Below are positions 18,729-26,181 of a stretch of DNA of 64,000 bases, piece after piece. A program made the position numbers and the translations under genes. Source of the DNA: Petrosia ficiformis (lineage: Eukaryota; Porifera; Demospongiae; Haplosclerida; Petrosiidae); assembly GCA_947044365.1 (NCBI GenBank), contig OX345641.1, positions 328,501-392,500 on the forward strand, written 5' to 3'. The notes beneath the pieces were generated by a model, which did not search any database, was not told the origin of the DNA, and saw only the letters and a program-made list of their open reading frames with translations. Each line of letters opens with the position of its first letter. Positions within the stretch are counted from its first letter, which is position 1.

Positions 18729-21391
18729 AAGGTAGATCAGACAGACAGAGATGTGATGCACTGACAATCGTACGAATAACAGTCTAAAATACATACACAA
18801 ATACATGTTTGTACTTGTATACACAGACTCACTGTAGCATACATGTATGTACATGTATGTATATGTACACACATATACATGTACAGACACATACATGTAC
18901 ATGTACAAGTACATACTAAGTACAAGACAGACAGACACACATGTACATGTACATACATAGATACACACATGTATATATATGTATAAGTACATACTAAGTA
19001 CAAGACAGACAGACACACATGTACATGTACATACATAGATACACACATGTATATATATGTATAAGTACATACTAAGTACAAGACAGACAGACACACATGT
19101 ACATGTACATACATAGATACACACATGTATATATATGTATAAGTACATACTAAGTACAAGACAGACAGACACACATGTACATGTACATACATAGATACAC
19201 GCATGTATATATATGTATAAGTACATACTAAGTACAAGACAGACAGACACACATGTACATGTACATACATAGATACACACATGTATATATATGTACAAGT
19301 ACATACTAAGTACAAGACAGACAGACACACATGTACATGTACATACATAGATACACACATGTATATATATGTATAAGTACATACTAAGTACAAGACAGAC
19401 AGACACACATGTACATGTACATACATGTACATAGATACACACATGTATATATATGTATAAGTACATACTAAGTACAAAACAGACAGACACACATGTACAT
19501 GTACATACATAGATACACACATGTATATATATGTATAAGTACATACTAAGTACAAAACAGACAGACACACATGTACATGTACATACATAGATACACACAT
19601 GTATATATATGTATAAGTACATACTAAGTACAAAACAGACAGACACACATGTACATGTACATACATAGATACACACATGTATATATATGTATAAGTACAT
19701 ACTAAGTACAAAACAGACAGACACACATGTACATGTACATACATAGATACACACATGTATATATATGTATAAGTACATACTAAGTACAAGACAGACAGAC
19801 ACACATGTACATGTACATACATAGATACACACATGTATATATATGTATAACTACATACTAAGTACAAGACAGACAGACACACATGTACATGTACATACAT
19901 AGATACACACATGTATATATATGTATAAGTACATACTAAGTACAAAACAGACAGACACACATGTACATGCATATATACATGTACACTTACACAAGGCAGT
20001 ATACGCTCTTTTCCTGACTGAAATAGGTTTGGGATCTACTAACATCGGCATGAGAGAATGAAGTATCTGATCATGAAATGATGATAGTACAACTCCGTGT
20101 CTCCTGATGAGGTCACCAAGAATATCTAAACACTCTAACAAAACATATTGATTGAGTGCCTTTAGTGAGAAAGGTGGGGAGAGAGGGAGGGAGGGAGGAG
20201 GAGTAGAGTGATATACACTGTAGCTTCACTATCTTCCTATTTAACAACCGTTAATTAAACTCACAGAATTTCCAATTGATTTTACCAGTTGGTTAGTAAT
20301 GTTCTTACAAGCTGCGTTAGAGACTGTATTATTAACATGAGGTAACTGACCAATCACTGTCTTCAATCCTTGAAAAAAACATTAAAATATTACTGTTTCT
20401 ATAATTAGGATATATATGGTATTATACCACACCAACTTACCAACACTAGAAATATCTCTGAGTCTTTCATCTTCTGAGAACATATTGGAACACAATTCAT
20501 TTATAATAACTTCAACTTGGGTATCCTTGATTTTACGAACAAGAGGACCCAGACTATGAGGACAGACAGACAGACATGTACATAAACCTATTTATAATTA
20601 AGATAATTGTAATTATTAACAAATGTTGAATGAATGGCAAAAAAACAACCATGTGCCACAAAGATTGGGGTCTGGAACTAAGGTTTGATGAGGTTGCCCA
20701 TGATAACATACATGTACTACACCTAAATCTAGGGATGGGCAATATTTTGATTATCGTGATAATTGTGATTAAAATTTCCTGTGATAAACATATCGTCTAA
20801 ATATTGCCATATCGTGGTCACAAAAATAATGATTATTGTGCCATAACTTCAGGTTTTCAGTACTATCACATCTAAATCAGTTTTTCAACACTGTTTTCTC
20901 AACAAATAAAAGGTATCAATTTGATTGTTGAATGAAATCTACATACATATGTAAGGTAGCCAATAATTGCAATAATCGTGATACTTGCACAGACAATAAT
21001 CGTTGACTCATATTTACATAATCGCCCATCCCTACCTAAATCTAATAGCTACTGACAACAATCCACTCAACACTCTTACACAGAAATGTAAAGTAATAGA
21101 TAGAATAACTAATTGAAGAACTTACCATCTAACAGCCAGATTCTGGACCTCTCCATTCTTATCCTCAACTAACTTCAAAATGGCTTGTACGACTTTTCTT
21201 TCACTATCGTCATCCAACTTAATCGAATCTCGTTGGAGCTCTGTCATGAGGTCATTGGTTGCCATGAAACGAAAATCTTTATCTACAGAACTCATCTGGA
21301 GAAGAAAGTAGGCATTAATTAGAATTATATTATTACATTGTCGACAAACCTTGTCAAGCAATGAGGAAATGTGATATGGTGAGGTAGCCAT
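7183..21391 (-). CDS. CAND1: CAND1, cullin-RING ligase substrate-receptor exchange factor
   Basis: HEAT-repeat protein that binds un-neddylated cullin-RBX and exchanges SCF/CRL substrate receptors. I place 34 exons: 21350-21391, 21126-21295, 20441-20553, 20265-20368, 19991-20159, 18547-18685, 18113-18218, 18009-18059, 17810-17913, 16898-17052, 16724-16837, 16227-16288, 15825-15922, 15663-15774, 15026-15119, 14313-14430, 13612-13743, 13202-13235, 13048-13147, 12076-12212, 11458-11515, 11316-11401, 11181-11255, 11013-11108, 10893-10960, 10070-10164, 9593-9767, 9227-9341, 8712-8858, 8507-8623, 8158-8340, 7567-7627, 7366-7512, 7183-7313. They sum to 3708 nt, 1235 residues (human 1230). Signatures: [16 protein letters not shown], acidic insert then [72 protein letters not shown]. 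Most long introns hold a private tandem array. Exact edges of exons 9-11 and 21 were chosen by phase. Confidence 0.96.
7685..8140. repeat. Minisatellite in CAND1 intron 31
   Basis: Tandem units with the core ATACTAATCATAGGGG, followed by TTTACCC or TTACCC, then ATTATAGTAATCTAGAT. Shorter and longer versions alternate, giving a higher-order unit of about 90 bp repeated roughly four times, then three shorter units. Confidence 0.9.
8342..8470. repeat. GGAT tetranucleotide run in CAND1 intron 30
   Basis: GATGGATGGATGAATGGA-type units between the exons starting at 8340 and ending at 8507. Confidence 0.9.
9370..9562. repeat. 22-bp tandem repeat in CAND1 intron 27
   Basis: ATAATGAGTATCTCTGTATA repeats about eight times beside the donor of the exon 9593-9767. 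Confidence 0.9.
9775..10060. repeat. GATA runs enclosing relic copies of a CAND1 exon start
   Basis: GATA tetranucleotide runs separate two relics (9867-9905 and 9957-9996) that resemble the 5' end of the exon 9593-9767 plus its acceptor. The donor side of the exon 10070-10164 is also echoed near 10020-10030. Confidence 0.8.
10203..10405. repeat. Dispersed repeat, copy 2 (in CAND1 intron 25)
   Basis: Direct-orientation homologue of 5535-5720, with a short extra segment (TGGCACTGCACAG) in the middle. The remainder of the intron (10406-10892) holds ATT runs, a poly-G tract at 10564-10571 and no recognisable gene. Confidence 0.65.
11645..12065. repeat. 44-bp minisatellite in CAND1 intron 20
   Basis: Between nine and ten copies of a unit containing GTTGTTAAAGGGTTAATATA and AAGTCATTTGTTA. 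Copies alternate between TTATAATAATCA and TTAGAATAATCA variants, which suggests growth by two-unit duplication. Confidence 0.92.
12225..13040. repeat. 800-bp GGAT/GATA tract in CAND1 intron 19
   Basis: Nearly pure GGAT, GATA and GAAT tetranucleotides. It generates spurious His/Pro/Ser/Ile open frames of over 270 codons on the minus strand; these are not genes. Confidence 0.93.
13311..13611. repeat. GT runs with repeated copies of the CAND1 exon 17 donor
   Basis: GTGACCTTGATATCATAGTG occurs at 13311, 13349, 13425, 13521 (all in the intron) and 13607 (the true exon boundary). The copies are separated by TG dinucleotide runs and GATCTTGTGATAG. Confidence 0.9.
13834..14138. mobile_element. hAT-like MITE, 305 bp, with 8-bp target-site duplication
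   Basis: Begins TAGGGATGGGCGATTAT and ends GCCCATCCCTA (terminal inverted repeats). It is flanked by GTCTACAA and GTCTACTA, an 8-bp target duplication with one mismatch. It is non-coding and lies in CAND1 intron 16. A second 305-bp copy lies at 20730-21034 in inverted orientation. TIR form and 8-bp duplication fit the hAT superfamily. Confidence 0.88.
14440..15018. repeat. About 60-bp minisatellite in CAND1 intron 15
   Basis: GATAGATAGAG.ATCACATACATTAAATAGATGGATAGATAAATA units repeat about nine times. A two-unit higher order is visible (GCATCACATACATT versus GATCACATACATT). Confidence 0.9.
16005..16205. repeat. ACATGT-rich repeat in CAND1 intron 12
   Basis: Repeated TATAAGTACATGTACATG units between the exons 15825-15922 and 16227-16288. 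Confidence 0.85.
16385..16695. repeat. 31-bp minisatellite in CAND1 intron 11
   Basis: About nine copies of a unit with AAAACAGGACTCAACCCCAT then GACCCTGGCCC. It is markedly more GC-rich than its surroundings. Confidence 0.92.
17055..17575. repeat. Purine-rich minisatellite in CAND1 intron 9
   Basis: GAGAGAGGAATGAGTGGTGA and GGAGAGGGAGT units repeat about 17 times with variants. The strand is strongly G/A biased (polypyrimidine on the coding strand, next to the exon 10 acceptor). Confidence 0.9.
18690..19980. repeat. 78-bp minisatellite in CAND1 intron 5
   Basis: About 14 copies of a 78-bp unit containing AAGTACATACTAAGTACAA and GACAGACAGACACACATGTA fill the intron, after a GATA run at 18690-18728. 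The unit length is a multiple of three, so minus-strand frames stay open: each unit encodes the same 26 residues ([19 protein letters not shown] and so on). Confidence 0.95.
20730..21034. mobile_element. hAT-like MITE, second 305-bp copy
   Basis: Begins TAGGGATGGGCAATATT and ends ATCGCCCATCCCTA. Flanked on both sides by a perfect 8-bp duplication CCTAAATC (20722-20729 and 21035-21042). Same family as 13834-14138 but inserted in the opposite orientation, in CAND1 intron 2. Confidence 0.9.
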
Positions 21392-21553
21392 TTTTATTTC
21401 TTCTCTCCTCTTCTCAAATTCAGCTGATAAACTAAGGTTCTTGCAAATGGAAGAAAGGGTAAGCCACGAGGAGGAGGCAAAATCACATGACGATCACGTG
21501 ATGCAATTAATATAAAATATTTGACCACACCTATATACATAACATACTCATGC
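21392..21553. promoter_or_regulatory. Bidirectional spacer between CAND1 and a FEM1-like gene
   Basis: 162 bp separate two divergent start codons. It contains TCACATGA (21483-21490) and the palindromic E-box TCACGTGA (21494-21501), plus a CCACACC box at 21524. Promoter role is inferred from position. Confidence 0.55.
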
Positions 21554-23584
21554 ATGGCAGTGTCTAAGAAGCTGTTCACTAAAGAAGAATTTGACCAGTT
21601 ATGTGAGTACTCACGATTGGGAAGTCTTTCAGAGCTACAAAAAAGGTTGTCTAGTCCACTCAAAGGAACTTCAAAACATCATCTACCTCTCTGTCCTGAC
21701 CCAAGACTTCACTTGCCTTCACCTTTAGTCCTAGCTGCTCAATATGGGCACTTAATAATTGTATCACATCTACTTGACAAATATGGCTATATGGTAGATA
21801 TAGATCAAGGAGCCACTATAATATCCCGTACAACCAAAAAGAAAGTCCATCACGCTACTGCGCTTTGGGCAGCGTGTACTGGAGGCCACTTAGAAATTGT
21901 AAAGTTTTTAATATTGCGAGGAGCTGATGTTAATAAAACCACCCTAACGCGATCGACACCTCTTAGAGGTGCCTCTTTTCATGGGTTCATATCAATAATG
22001 GATTACCTACTAAAACAAGGTGCTAATATCGACACACCTAACTGCATCGGACAGAGTCCATTGAGTATAGCTGCCATGAGAGGTGAGGTAGATGCCGTTA
22101 GATATCTTCTCACTCACGGTGCAAACAGAGACCAATGTACTATAAATGGTTATACTGTGATGCATTTAGCAGCTGCAAAAGGAAAGAATGAGGTTCAAGA
22201 GATACTTTTGGAGCACAATGTTTCTCCTCAATTCCAGGAGGCTAATCCTTATAAGGAAGGTTACGTGCCCTGTCCGTTATTTTTAGCAGCTTCAACAGGT
22301 CAAAGCAAAGCTGTCCGTGTTTTATTAGACCACAAAGATTGTCCTTTATCTTGTAAGTCTGATGCTCATTTGTTACTGGCTGCAATGCAGTGTGAATTTA
22401 GAAAACGCTTAAGAGTCAACGAACCAAAAATATTAGAATATTGGGAAGAAGGTTTGAGAATTAGGCAGGAGAATAATTTATCCGTGGTTAGCTTGCCAAA
22501 AATTACTGAATATCGCTATAAAGAGGAAATTAAAACACTTGATGAGCTTGCTTCACAGTGGTTTGCAGCTGATTTCAGTCGCCTTGATGTGTTTTATCAA
22601 AGTCTTTTAATACGTGAACGATGTATGGGTTTTTTAGATCAAGGTCTCATATATTTTTTGATTCGAAGAGGATCATATTTCTGTCATGATTGCCGTTTCA
22701 AGGAGGCAGAACTTTTATGGAAAAGAGCAATGAGAATGGAGATTGAAGTATGTGAAGTAGAAATACAACACAAGGTTTACGGCCATTGTGAAGGTATCAT
22801 GAGAGATCTTGAGAAAGATCTTGGTGTTTACTCACAGGGGCTACGTACAATGCTTGAAAGTGGCTATATTCCCGATTTCCCACTATATGTAAAATATGGT
22901 TTACAGGAACTAGATATACTGTCTCGGCTAAAGGGTAAAGCTGATAGTGAAATCGTCACCTGTGAGGCACTTCTTGGGCTTGTAATGGAAATATTAACAT
23001 CATGGATTATTCATTGTAATGAAGAATCACAGACTGGTTCTATGTACAAATACTCACCAGAATGCCGTAAGCTTGGTGAACTATTCGTTTCGCAATATTT
23101 ATTTTATAAACCCGGAACAACTTTACTCCACTTTGCATTAACAAACTTTATAGTGTCAGACAGTGATGAAAAACATGTTTTAGATCATTACACTGACCTT
23201 CGACCTTTGATAACAGCTTTATTAACATGGGGTGCCGATGTTGTCCTCAACCAACCAGATAAAAATGGAAAAAGGCCCATTCATATTGCAATTGAATTAA
23301 TAGATGATAATGATGATCATGAAATACTGTCTCCTTTAATAGAAGCTGGAGCACATTTAGATGCTGTAGATGGTGAAGGCAATACTTTGTACGACCTCTG
23401 TACTGAAGAGATTCATAAAGTAATATTATACTCATGTGGACCTCCTTGTTTGACATGTTTTGCTGCACGAACTATAGTCTCAGAGAAACTCAATTATCAT
23501 TCCTTACCTCGTCATGTTGTACAGTTTATTAAAATACACGATAAACATTTTGTACATCCAATGTCTTGTAATGAAATAACATGA
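21554..23584 (+). CDS. FEM1-like ankyrin/TPR protein A (CRL2 substrate-receptor family), intronless
   Basis: Uninterrupted 676-codon reading frame; ATG at 21554 (MAVSKKLF) in a GCATGG context. N-terminal ankyrin repeats (about residues 55-265) contain VLAAQYGHL, ATALWAACTGGHLEIVKFL, STPLRGASFHG and MHLAAAKGK. A FEM1-type TPR region follows with LLIRERCMG and RFKEAELLWKRAM. After a divergent segment come another ankyrin pair (IHIAIELI, LIEAGAHLDAVDGEGNTL) and a FEM1-like end (CFAARTIVSEKLNY). Known family members are substrate receptors of CUL2 ligases that read C-terminal degrons. Function here is inferred from the fold only. Lack of introns in an intron-rich region suggests a retrocopy origin. 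Confidence 0.85.
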   Translation: MAVSKKLFTKEEFDQLCEYSRLGSLSELQKRLSSPLKGTSKHHLPLCPDPRLHLPSPLVLAAQYGHLIIVSHLLDKYGYMVDIDQGATIISRTTKKKVHHATALWAACTGGHLEIVKFLILRGADVNKTTLTRSTPLRGASFHGFISIMDYLLKQGANIDTPNCIGQSPLSIAAMRGEVDAVRYLLTHGANRDQCTINGYTVMHLAAAKGKNEVQEILLEHNVSPQFQEANPYKEGYVPCPLFLAASTGQSKAVRVLLDHKDCPLSCKSDAHLLLAAMQCEFRKRLRVNEPKILEYWEEGLRIRQENNLSVVSLPKITEYRYKEEIKTLDELASQWFAADFSRLDVFYQSLLIRERCMGFLDQGLIYFLIRRGSYFCHDCRFKEAELLWKRAMRMEIEVCEVEIQHKVYGHCEGIMRDLEKDLGVYSQGLRTMLESGYIPDFPLYVKYGLQELDILSRLKGKADSEIVTCEALLGLVMEILTSWIIHCNEESQTGSMYKYSPECRKLGELFVSQYLFYKPGTTLLHFALTNFIVSDSDEKHVLDHYTDLRPLITALLTWGADVVLNQPDKNGKRPIHIAIELIDDNDDHEILSPLIEAGAHLDAVDGEGNTLYDLCTEEIHKVILYSCGPPCLTCFAARTIVSEKLNYHSLPRHVVQFIKIHDKHFVHPMSCNEIT

Positions 23585-23677
23585 AATTGTGAACTTTGTT
23601 ATGCAAACTGTTATTACAGAAACAATTGAGTACAGTACCAACATATATATAATATATAGTTTATAGATAAGGGGTTA

Positions 23678-23840
23678 CAGTATGGAACCCCTTTATTTCG
23701 GACACCCTTGGGACAAATATAAGTGTCCTAATACAGAGGTGTCTTCATTTCAGGGGTGAACTTATATCATAAAGCACAGTTTGTGGCATTTTGTAAGTCT
23801 CATTTAAGGGTGTCCTCAACGAAGGTAGTACTTCTAGATA
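23678..23840. mobile_element. pogo-like MITE, degraded copy
   Basis: CAGTATGGAACCCCTTTATT then GGACAAATATAAGTGTCCTAA and ATAAAGCACAGTTTG match 30857-31001 in the same orientation. The 3' terminal repeat is decayed. Confidence 0.65.
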
Positions 23841-23877
23841 ACATTAAAAAAATTATGCAAACATTTTGTTAATAAAA

Positions 23878-25971
23878 TTACAAGTTGTTCAAATTATTAT
23901 TAATCTCTACTGAGAAATAGATCAATTCTTTCTCTTTACAAGCAAATTGAGGATCATGAAGCTTTACAAAAGAGACGATATGATTTGGTAGTCCTAGAGT
24001 TTGGTATGGAAGATGTTCTCTTACAATAGTTCTAGCTGCATAGCAAAAGAGAGGAGATGGTCCGAGAGATAAAAAGTAAGAGTAAGTTGGTGAATTTCGT
24101 AAACAGTACTTTGGATGTGCTGCTGTTTGACCTAGGTAGTCCACGGCATCTATGTGAGCTCCCCATTCTATTAATGTTGAAACATATTCACCAGTTTTTA
24201 GGATCAAACTTTGTTTACTAGCAATGTGAAGAAGTCTTGTACCATCTTTATCAACCATGTTTAAGCACCTTTCTCCTCCAGCTTTCATCACAGCTTCAAT
24301 AAATATCTTTAAAATATGAGCAATAGTGGTGTTATCATAATTGGCAAAATAAATCAGTTCTTGGAGATTCCAAAACACAAAATGAAGAAGATTATATCGT
24401 TTCGGATGAAAGAGGAAATTAGAAACTAGTTCTACACATAGGGATGTAAATATAGGTGGCAAATAAAACTCAGATTTTGAAGCGATCGAAAGTTTCGCTT
24501 GATTCAACAACCAAAGCAGCATAATTCTTACTGATATTGAAATCATATCAAAATTATCAACAACCTCTCCATCAGCTTTATCTCTCAGCCTTTCCAGAAA
24601 GCCAAGCGATCTGACCGCAAATTGCATATAACGCTGAAAGTTAGGAGTGTAATTAGCATGAATCATATATTGAACACCAACCATATAGTCCTGCAGATCA
24701 CCTCGGAGATCTTTCTGTATCCCATCACAGTATCCATACTCTAAATGAGAACACTCAGCCTCACATATATTCTCTTCTACTTCCATCGCTCTCTCCCAAA
24801 CACACTCACACTCTTTGTAGCAATCCTTCCTCAAGAAGTGTGCTCCTCTTTTCAATAGACATTCAATCAATGATTGGTCATCGAGACCCATACAGCGTTC
24901 TCTGATTAGTAAACATTGAAAGTAAATATCTACGAGTTTGAAAGTCTGAGTATCCCAAAGTTTTTGTAGATGTTCGGCTGATCTGATCTCAGTGTGGTTT
25001 AAATATTTTGATGATAAACTAGTCAGTTCAGCATTTTCAATCTCAGATGCTTCTAATCCTTTAAGCCATAACTGCAGAGCATCATCCTGATGATTGTCTT
25101 CAACATCTGGGTACTCTATTTTCGCTATAGCTAAAAGTAGGTAGGCATCACATTTACATTGTAATGGACAATCTTCTCGTTCTATTAGGAAATCTACAAC
25201 AGATCGTTTCCCAACAGAGGCAGCTAGGTACAAAGGGCAAGGAACGTAATCTTTGATTCCAGGTTTTGAAGTTGCAAATAATGGTGACATCCCGTAATCC
25301 AATAGTACTTTAATAACCTCGGTTTCACCTTTCTGTGCAGCCTCGTGCATTGCTGTGTATCCTTCAATAGTTTTTTGGCTAACATTACAACCTTTATCAA
25401 GTAAAAGCTTGGTTGCTTTTGCACCACCATTATGAGCAGCTGCTAAGAGAGGACTACTACCAATGCAGTTGGCAACATTCAGCTCAGCTCCACACTGTAT
25501 GAGATACTCCATTATCCCTAAATATCCGTAATAAGCTGCAGCTCGCAGTGGAACTGCACGTGTTAAAGATCGTTTATGTATATCTGCCCCGTGTGATATG
25601 AGGTATTTTACTAGTTCGATGTTATCATTTGTACAAGCAGCGATCAGAGGTGATATGTTGTGTGTCTCTATTTTTTGTGTCTTAGAAATTATTGAAGCTC
25701 CTTTATTAATATCTGTTATATTTGGGAACTCTTCCAGGAAATATTTCACTACATCTAGATGACCATATTGACAAGCTAGTACAACTGGTGATTTAAGGTG
25801 ACGTCTGGGATCAGGACAAAAGGTCTCAGGGCCAAACCTTTTATGATCTTCTTCTGGAATGGACCCAATCATCTCCTTGATCTTACTCAGTTCTCCCTTT
25901 GTAGCATGTCCACACAGTGTAGCGTAGTTGTGCTTGGTAAATCGATAGTCAACAACTACCTTTGACTCCAT
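23878..25971 (-). CDS. FEM1-like ankyrin/TPR protein B, intronless
   Basis: Single open frame of 697 residues from ATG 25971 (MESKVVVDYRF). The frame is open further upstream to an ATG at 26043, but gene C aligns from residue 1 of the shorter start (MESKVVVDYRF with MDNMAEYKFIG). Architecture equals protein A: N-terminal motif LCGHATKGELSKIKEMI, ankyrin repeats (VVLACQYGHLDVVKYFLEE, LVKYLISHGADIHKRSL, VPLRAAAYYGYL, YTAMHEAAQKGETEVIK), a TPR part with LLIRERCMG, C-terminal ankyrins (LIEWGAHIDAVDYLGQTAAH) and CYAARTIVREHLPYQ. It is a close paralogue of gene C, 210 bp upstream on the same strand. A substrate-receptor role is inferred from the FEM1 family. Confidence 0.85.
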   Translation of the reverse strand: MESKVVVDYRFTKHNYATLCGHATKGELSKIKEMIGSIPEEDHKRFGPETFCPDPRRHLKSPVVLACQYGHLDVVKYFLEEFPNITDINKGASIISKTQKIETHNISPLIAACTNDNIELVKYLISHGADIHKRSLTRAVPLRAAAYYGYLGIMEYLIQCGAELNVANCIGSSPLLAAAHNGGAKATKLLLDKGCNVSQKTIEGYTAMHEAAQKGETEVIKVLLDYGMSPLFATSKPGIKDYVPCPLYLAASVGKRSVVDFLIEREDCPLQCKCDAYLLLAIAKIEYPDVEDNHQDDALQLWLKGLEASEIENAELTSLSSKYLNHTEIRSAEHLQKLWDTQTFKLVDIYFQCLLIRERCMGLDDQSLIECLLKRGAHFLRKDCYKECECVWERAMEVEENICEAECSHLEYGYCDGIQKDLRGDLQDYMVGVQYMIHANYTPNFQRYMQFAVRSLGFLERLRDKADGEVVDNFDMISISVRIMLLWLLNQAKLSIASKSEFYLPPIFTSLCVELVSNFLFHPKRYNLLHFVFWNLQELIYFANYDNTTIAHILKIFIEAVMKAGGERCLNMVDKDGTRLLHIASKQSLILKTGEYVSTLIEWGAHIDAVDYLGQTAAHPKYCLRNSPTYSYFLSLGPSPLFCYAARTIVREHLPYQTLGLPNHIVSFVKLHDPQFACKEKELIYFSVEINNNLNNL

Positions 25972-26181
25972 GATAAATGACTCAAGACTCAGCACTCTCG
26001 CCTTCAAGGGCGTGTCACTTTTGTACACACCTAGTCTATGCATGGGAGTAGTGTGTCACCTAATTATTAATTATATAAGCCTTTTCATCTTGTAAATCGT
26101 GTGTCTATAATTTAATTTAATTATTAATAAAATAACACAAAATGAATTTTAATGACAAATCGTAAAATTAACTAACTTAAT

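Noticed and set aside
7685..19980. CRISPR-like regularly spaced repeats
   Set aside because: Units are head-to-tail minisatellites without unique spacers, in eukaryotic introns.
25971..26043. Upstream start MHRLGVY for FEM1-like B
   Set aside because: The extra 24 residues have no counterpart in paralogues A or C; the start at 25971 aligns with gene C. Not excluded outright.
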